Source: Foliimonas ilicis | GTDB lineage: Bacteria > Pseudomonadota > Alphaproteobacteria > Rhizobiales > Rhizobiaceae | Length of the DNA: 64,000 nt | Reading direction: 5' to 3' | NCBI RefSeq assembly: GCF_039939195.1 | Contig: NZ_JBDUUH010000014.1 | Coordinates: 99,187-163,186 of the forward strand | In this document: one piece after another, positions 62,301 to 64,000 of the stretch | How the letters are laid out: the number at the start of each line of letters is the position of its first letter | How positions within the stretch are numbered: position 1 is the stretch's first letter | Made by a program: the position numbers and the translations under genes | Notes under the pieces: generated by a model | Seen by the model: only the letters and a program-made list of their open reading frames with translations | What the model was told of the DNA's origin: nothing | Databases searched by the model: none

Positions 62301-62437
62301 TCTCGGGCGTCATCATCGGAACGATGTTCACGCTGTTCGTCGTGCCGATGTTCTACACCTACATCGCCCACAAGGATCAGCCGCAATCCGAACCTGTGGT
62401 GGCAATACCTCCGTCAGGAGCGCCAGCAACGTCATAG
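59351..62437 (+). CDS. RND efflux pump, HAE1 family
   Basis: A 1028-residue inner-membrane pump of the AcrB/MexB-type family (MdtB/MexF-like in length). Twelve membrane helices; the proton-relay Asp pair is in GLVVDDAIVVVENIHRH (about 403-420). It begins FSDLFIRRPVLSTVVALM, as usual in HAE1. Exports drugs or bile-type compounds with the adaptor and an outer-membrane channel encoded elsewhere. A terminator follows 20 bases later. Confidence 0.94.
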   Translation: MSFSDLFIRRPVLSTVVALMILLLGFQGIFNLSVREYPEVEETVITITTTYAGASPDLIQGFITAPIARAVATTENIDYVTSQSSPSASVVTVQMKLGSNPDTALTEVISKVQQVRGDLPTGSEDPTIVKGTGQQFAIMYLAMQNPNMTSEQLTEYIERVIRPRMSTIEGVAEVQVLGAANYSMRVWIDPIKLAARGLTAAEVLSAINSSNFLAAPGKTKNEYVASSITLQSTLQTPEAFGALPLKSEDGNVVRLREVADVELAAESTDTVVKFDGQPGTFIGIFPTPAANPLDTAAGVIAELPALQGSLPDGMSVTMVYDATETISASIREVFTTIAEAVAIVMVVILLFLGSFRSVLMPVVTIPLSLIGVCFILFLMGYSINLLSLLAMVLAIGLVVDDAIVVVENIHRHIEEGLTPMQAAHTGMKEITGPVVAMTITLAAVFAPLAFTGGLTGSLFREFAVTLAGAVIISGVVALTITPMMTARLLKAGNHSRFQKFVDRTFDRFANGYEKLVTGSLKYRPVTLLVVICLVSVTGFMFMKTSSELAPEEDVGALFSLVTAPRYATTDYTSLYIDQIRDLTIKDMPELRANFSITGLGGATNTAFAIWAFKDWAQRDRSQKQLQEQIQGQLAHVAGVQALVFSPPSLPGAGGGLPISVVIQSTGEASQVYEVAEEIKNKAQASGRFIVVQNSLSFDAPQVTISIDRDRAAALAVPISDVAQTLGLLVGGGKVAQFDRDSNSYDIIMQVPDKYRDNPEKLGEFFIRSVSGDMVPLSAVVTISTNASPASIEQFNQLNSATISALPLPGVTTGDGLATIEEIARPAMPEGFFMDYSGQSRLEKEQGNAIIVAFALAVVVIYLVLAAQFESFRDPLIILMSVPLSIFGAIVPLNLGLGTLNIYTQVGLITLIGLITKHGILLVEFANQQREEHGLGRTEAIIASAKVRLRPILMTTAAMALGVVPLIIAAGAGAAARYSMGLVIFSGVIIGTMFTLFVVPMFYTYIAHKDQPQSEPVVAIPPSGAPATS

Positions 62438-62459
62438 ACTGACGGCTTGGTTGAAACAG

Positions 62460-62492
62460 AAGAGCGCGGTCCCCCGGATCGCGCTCTTTTTT
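62460..62492 (+). terminator. Rho-independent terminator after the efflux operon
   Basis: AAGAGCGCG (62460-62468) pairs with CGCGCTCTT (62480-62488) around an 11-base loop, followed by a T run to 62492. Strong stem and tail; it ends the efflux operon. Confidence 0.85.
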
Positions 62493-62590
62493 CGTTTCGG
62501 GCTGTTTTCAGGCTGTTTCTTCGTTGCCTTGGCAAGGGCGCCGTGGAAAAAAGCGAACCAATCCAGTTTCCGCAGTGCCGGAGTTTCACG

Positions 62591-63700
62591 ATGACCACCC
62601 GCCCGCTTCAGACCCCGATCATACAGGCCCTGCCCGCCACCGTGCCTTTCGTCGGCCCGGAAGCGCAGGAGCGTACGCGCGGCAGCAGCTTTCGCGCGAG
62701 GATCGGCGCCAATGAAAGCAGCTTCGGTCCCTCGCCCAAGGTCATACAGCGCATGGCGGACGTCGCGCCGGACATGTGGAAATATTGCGACCCGGACAAT
62801 CACGATCTCAAAGCCGCACTCGCTTTGCATCTGGGTATACCGCTCGAAAATGTCGTGGTCGGCGAAGGCATAGACGGGCTGCTCGGCCTTCTCGTTCGCA
62901 TTTATATTTCTCCGGGGGACGTCGTCGTCACCTCACTCGGCGCGTACCCAACCTTCAATTTCCACGTCGCTGCCGCAGGCGGCAAGCTGGTCGCGGTGCC
63001 CTATCGCGATGACAAGGAAGATCTCGACGGTCTGCTGGCCGCCGCAAAAGAGCACGATGCGCGTCTTGTCTACCTGTCCAACCCCGACAATCCGATGGGA
63101 ACATGGTGGGAAGCAGCCGAGATCGAGCGCTTTATCGACGCGCTTCCGGCAACGACCATGTTCGTGCTCGATGAAGCCTATGGCGAACTCGCCCATGCCT
63201 CGGCAATTCCGCCCATCACCATCGACAGGCCCAATCTCGTGCGCATGCGCACATTCTCAAAAGCCTATGGGTTGGCGGGAATACGCTGCGGCTATGCTTT
63301 TGGAGAAACGGCGACGATTCGCGATTTCGAAAAAGTCCGCAATCATTACGGCGTCAGCCGCATGGCGCAGATTGCCGGAGAGGCTGCACTTGCCGACCAG
63401 CCCTATCTCGAAAGCGTTCTCGCGCGCGTAGCTTCGGGGCGGGCGCGCATCGCCAAAATCGGCGAAGAAAACGGGCTGAAACCAATCGCCTCGGCGACCA
63501 ATTTCGTCACGCTCGATTGCGGATCGGACGGCGCGTTCGCGTTGAAAGTCCTGCAAAACCTGCTGGCGCGCGACGTCTTTATCCGCAAGCCGATGGCGCC
63601 CGTACTCGACCGCTGCATTCGTGTCAGTGTGGGGCTCGATCACGAGCTGGACATTTTCGAGGAAGAACTGCCAGGGGCGTTGGCGGCAGCGCGGGGTTAG
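62591..63700 (+). CDS. HisC-like class I/II aminotransferase
   Basis: A 369-residue PLP enzyme. The PLP Lys is in RTFSKAYGLAGIRCGYAFG, the Asn/Asp sites in YLSNPDNPMGTWW and FVLDEAYGELA, and the Arg near the end in CIRVSVG. This is the histidinol-phosphate aminotransferase-like branch; true substrate may be histidinol phosphate or an aromatic amino acid. Start at 62591 begins MTTRPLQTPIIQALPATVPF; the frame is open further upstream through the terminator, which is not likely coding. Confidence 0.87.
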   Translation: MTTRPLQTPIIQALPATVPFVGPEAQERTRGSSFRARIGANESSFGPSPKVIQRMADVAPDMWKYCDPDNHDLKAALALHLGIPLENVVVGEGIDGLLGLLVRIYISPGDVVVTSLGAYPTFNFHVAAAGGKLVAVPYRDDKEDLDGLLAAAKEHDARLVYLSNPDNPMGTWWEAAEIERFIDALPATTMFVLDEAYGELAHASAIPPITIDRPNLVRMRTFSKAYGLAGIRCGYAFGETATIRDFEKVRNHYGVSRMAQIAGEAALADQPYLESVLARVASGRARIAKIGEENGLKPIASATNFVTLDCGSDGAFALKVLQNLLARDVFIRKPMAPVLDRCIRVSVGLDHELDIFEEELPGALAAARG

Positions 63701-63732
63701 AGCCTTTTAAATAGAAACGCTGGCGGGACAGC

Positions 63733-63892
63733 GCCCCCCTCTGTCCTGCCGGACATCTCCCCCACAGGTGGGGAGATTAGCTGACCGCTCTCGAAGAGAT
63801 TTCAATTTGCAACGATTTTAGTTAGCGAAATCATAGATGAAAGCTGATCTCCCCACCTGTGGGGGAGATGTCCGGCAGGACAGAGGGGGGCG
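63733..63892. repeat. Two-armed palindromic intergenic element, copy 6 of 6
   Basis: Arms at 63733-63779 and 63847-63892 with about 67 bases between. Core subtype CACAGG/CACCTG. It lies between the convergent ends of the HisC-like gene and the gene at the window edge. Confidence 0.85.
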
Positions 63893-63921
63893 CCTCGTGG
63901 TGCCTTTAGACAGAAAGCGCT

Positions 63922-64000
63922 CTAAAGCTTTTCCTTCTTCACCCGCACCAACCCCGCACGACGCGTTGCCGTGCCCAGCAATTGCCCAATCCCGCCCGAA
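63922..64000 (-). CDS. 3-prime end of a gene cut by the window edge
   Basis: On the minus strand a frame ends with TAG at 63922-63924. The last codons read GGIGQLLGTATRRAGLVRVK then KEKL. Too short to identify. The palindromic element begins 30 bases after its stop. Confidence 0.5.
   Translation of the reverse strand, partial: SGGIGQLLGTATRRAGLVRVKKEKL

Noticed and set aside
62447..62590. N-terminal extension of the HisC-like gene
   Set aside because: It runs through a strong terminator hairpin and has no family likeness; the ATG at 62591 is used instead.

Overview
The window is a chromosomal segment of an alphaproteobacterium of the order Hyphomicrobiales (Rhizobiales), most like Brucellaceae or a close family such as Phyllobacteriaceae. 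This rests on remembered gene order and protein likeness (pssA-psd, lepB-rnc-era-recO next to acpS/pyrE/rsh/rpoZ, smpB-dapA-slt), on an RFKD-type bifunctional Rsh, on a TGA-N9-TCA box of the RirA type, and on palindromic intergenic repeats of a kind common in this order. Species cannot be told from the sequence alone.

Region 1 (1-40 kb) is mostly housekeeping: phospholipid synthesis (acyltransferase-like gene, pssA, psd), an ArsR-controlled Atm1-type exporter, a LysM protein, a LOG-family protein, a RarD-type permease, cimA, an operon of five genes joined by 4-base overlaps (DUF559, VOC, two GFA proteins, proline iminopeptidase), cysS, a LysE/ArgO exporter, a SRAP peptidase, a dihydroorotase, ygfZ, an HD protein, a RimK-like ATP-grasp/GNAT pair, an MFS transporter, the recO-era-rnc-lepB block, acpS, pyrE, rsh, rpoZ, a NYN protein, a uracil-DNA glycosylase, smpB, dapA and slt. 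Six copies of a long two-armed palindromic element (about 150-180 bp) lie only between genes.

Region 2 (40.4-46.4 kb) starts at tRNA-Ser(GCT) and looks accessory. Three unrelated plus-strand genes (a ComJ-like secreted protein, a frameshifted immunity-like protein, and an orphan proteasome/HslV-like Ntn-hydrolase) are each followed within 83-140 bases by a copy of the same ~60-bp repeat, so the locus reads as a cassette array. After it come a MerR-controlled class IV aminotransferase, a glycine-zipper lipoprotein and small proteins.

Region 3 (46.5-52.3 kb) is a four-gene unit behind a RirA-like box: TonB-dependent receptor of the hemin type, a one-chain SbmA/BacA-fold ABC transporter, a HemS/ChuX-like protein and a ChaN-family protein. 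It reads as a non-canonical uptake route for heme or another tetrapyrrole with no periplasmic binding protein, and is the best candidate for an undescribed system.

Region 4 (52.4-57.3 kb) is a small polysaccharide locus (sugar transferase, epimerase, flippase, Wzz) without a visible polymerase or glycosyltransferase and with decayed stretches. Region 5 (57.4-64 kb) is a TetR-controlled RND efflux pair with its operator in the promoter spacer, a HisC-like aminotransferase, the last palindromic element, and the 3-prime end of a minus-strand gene cut by the window edge.
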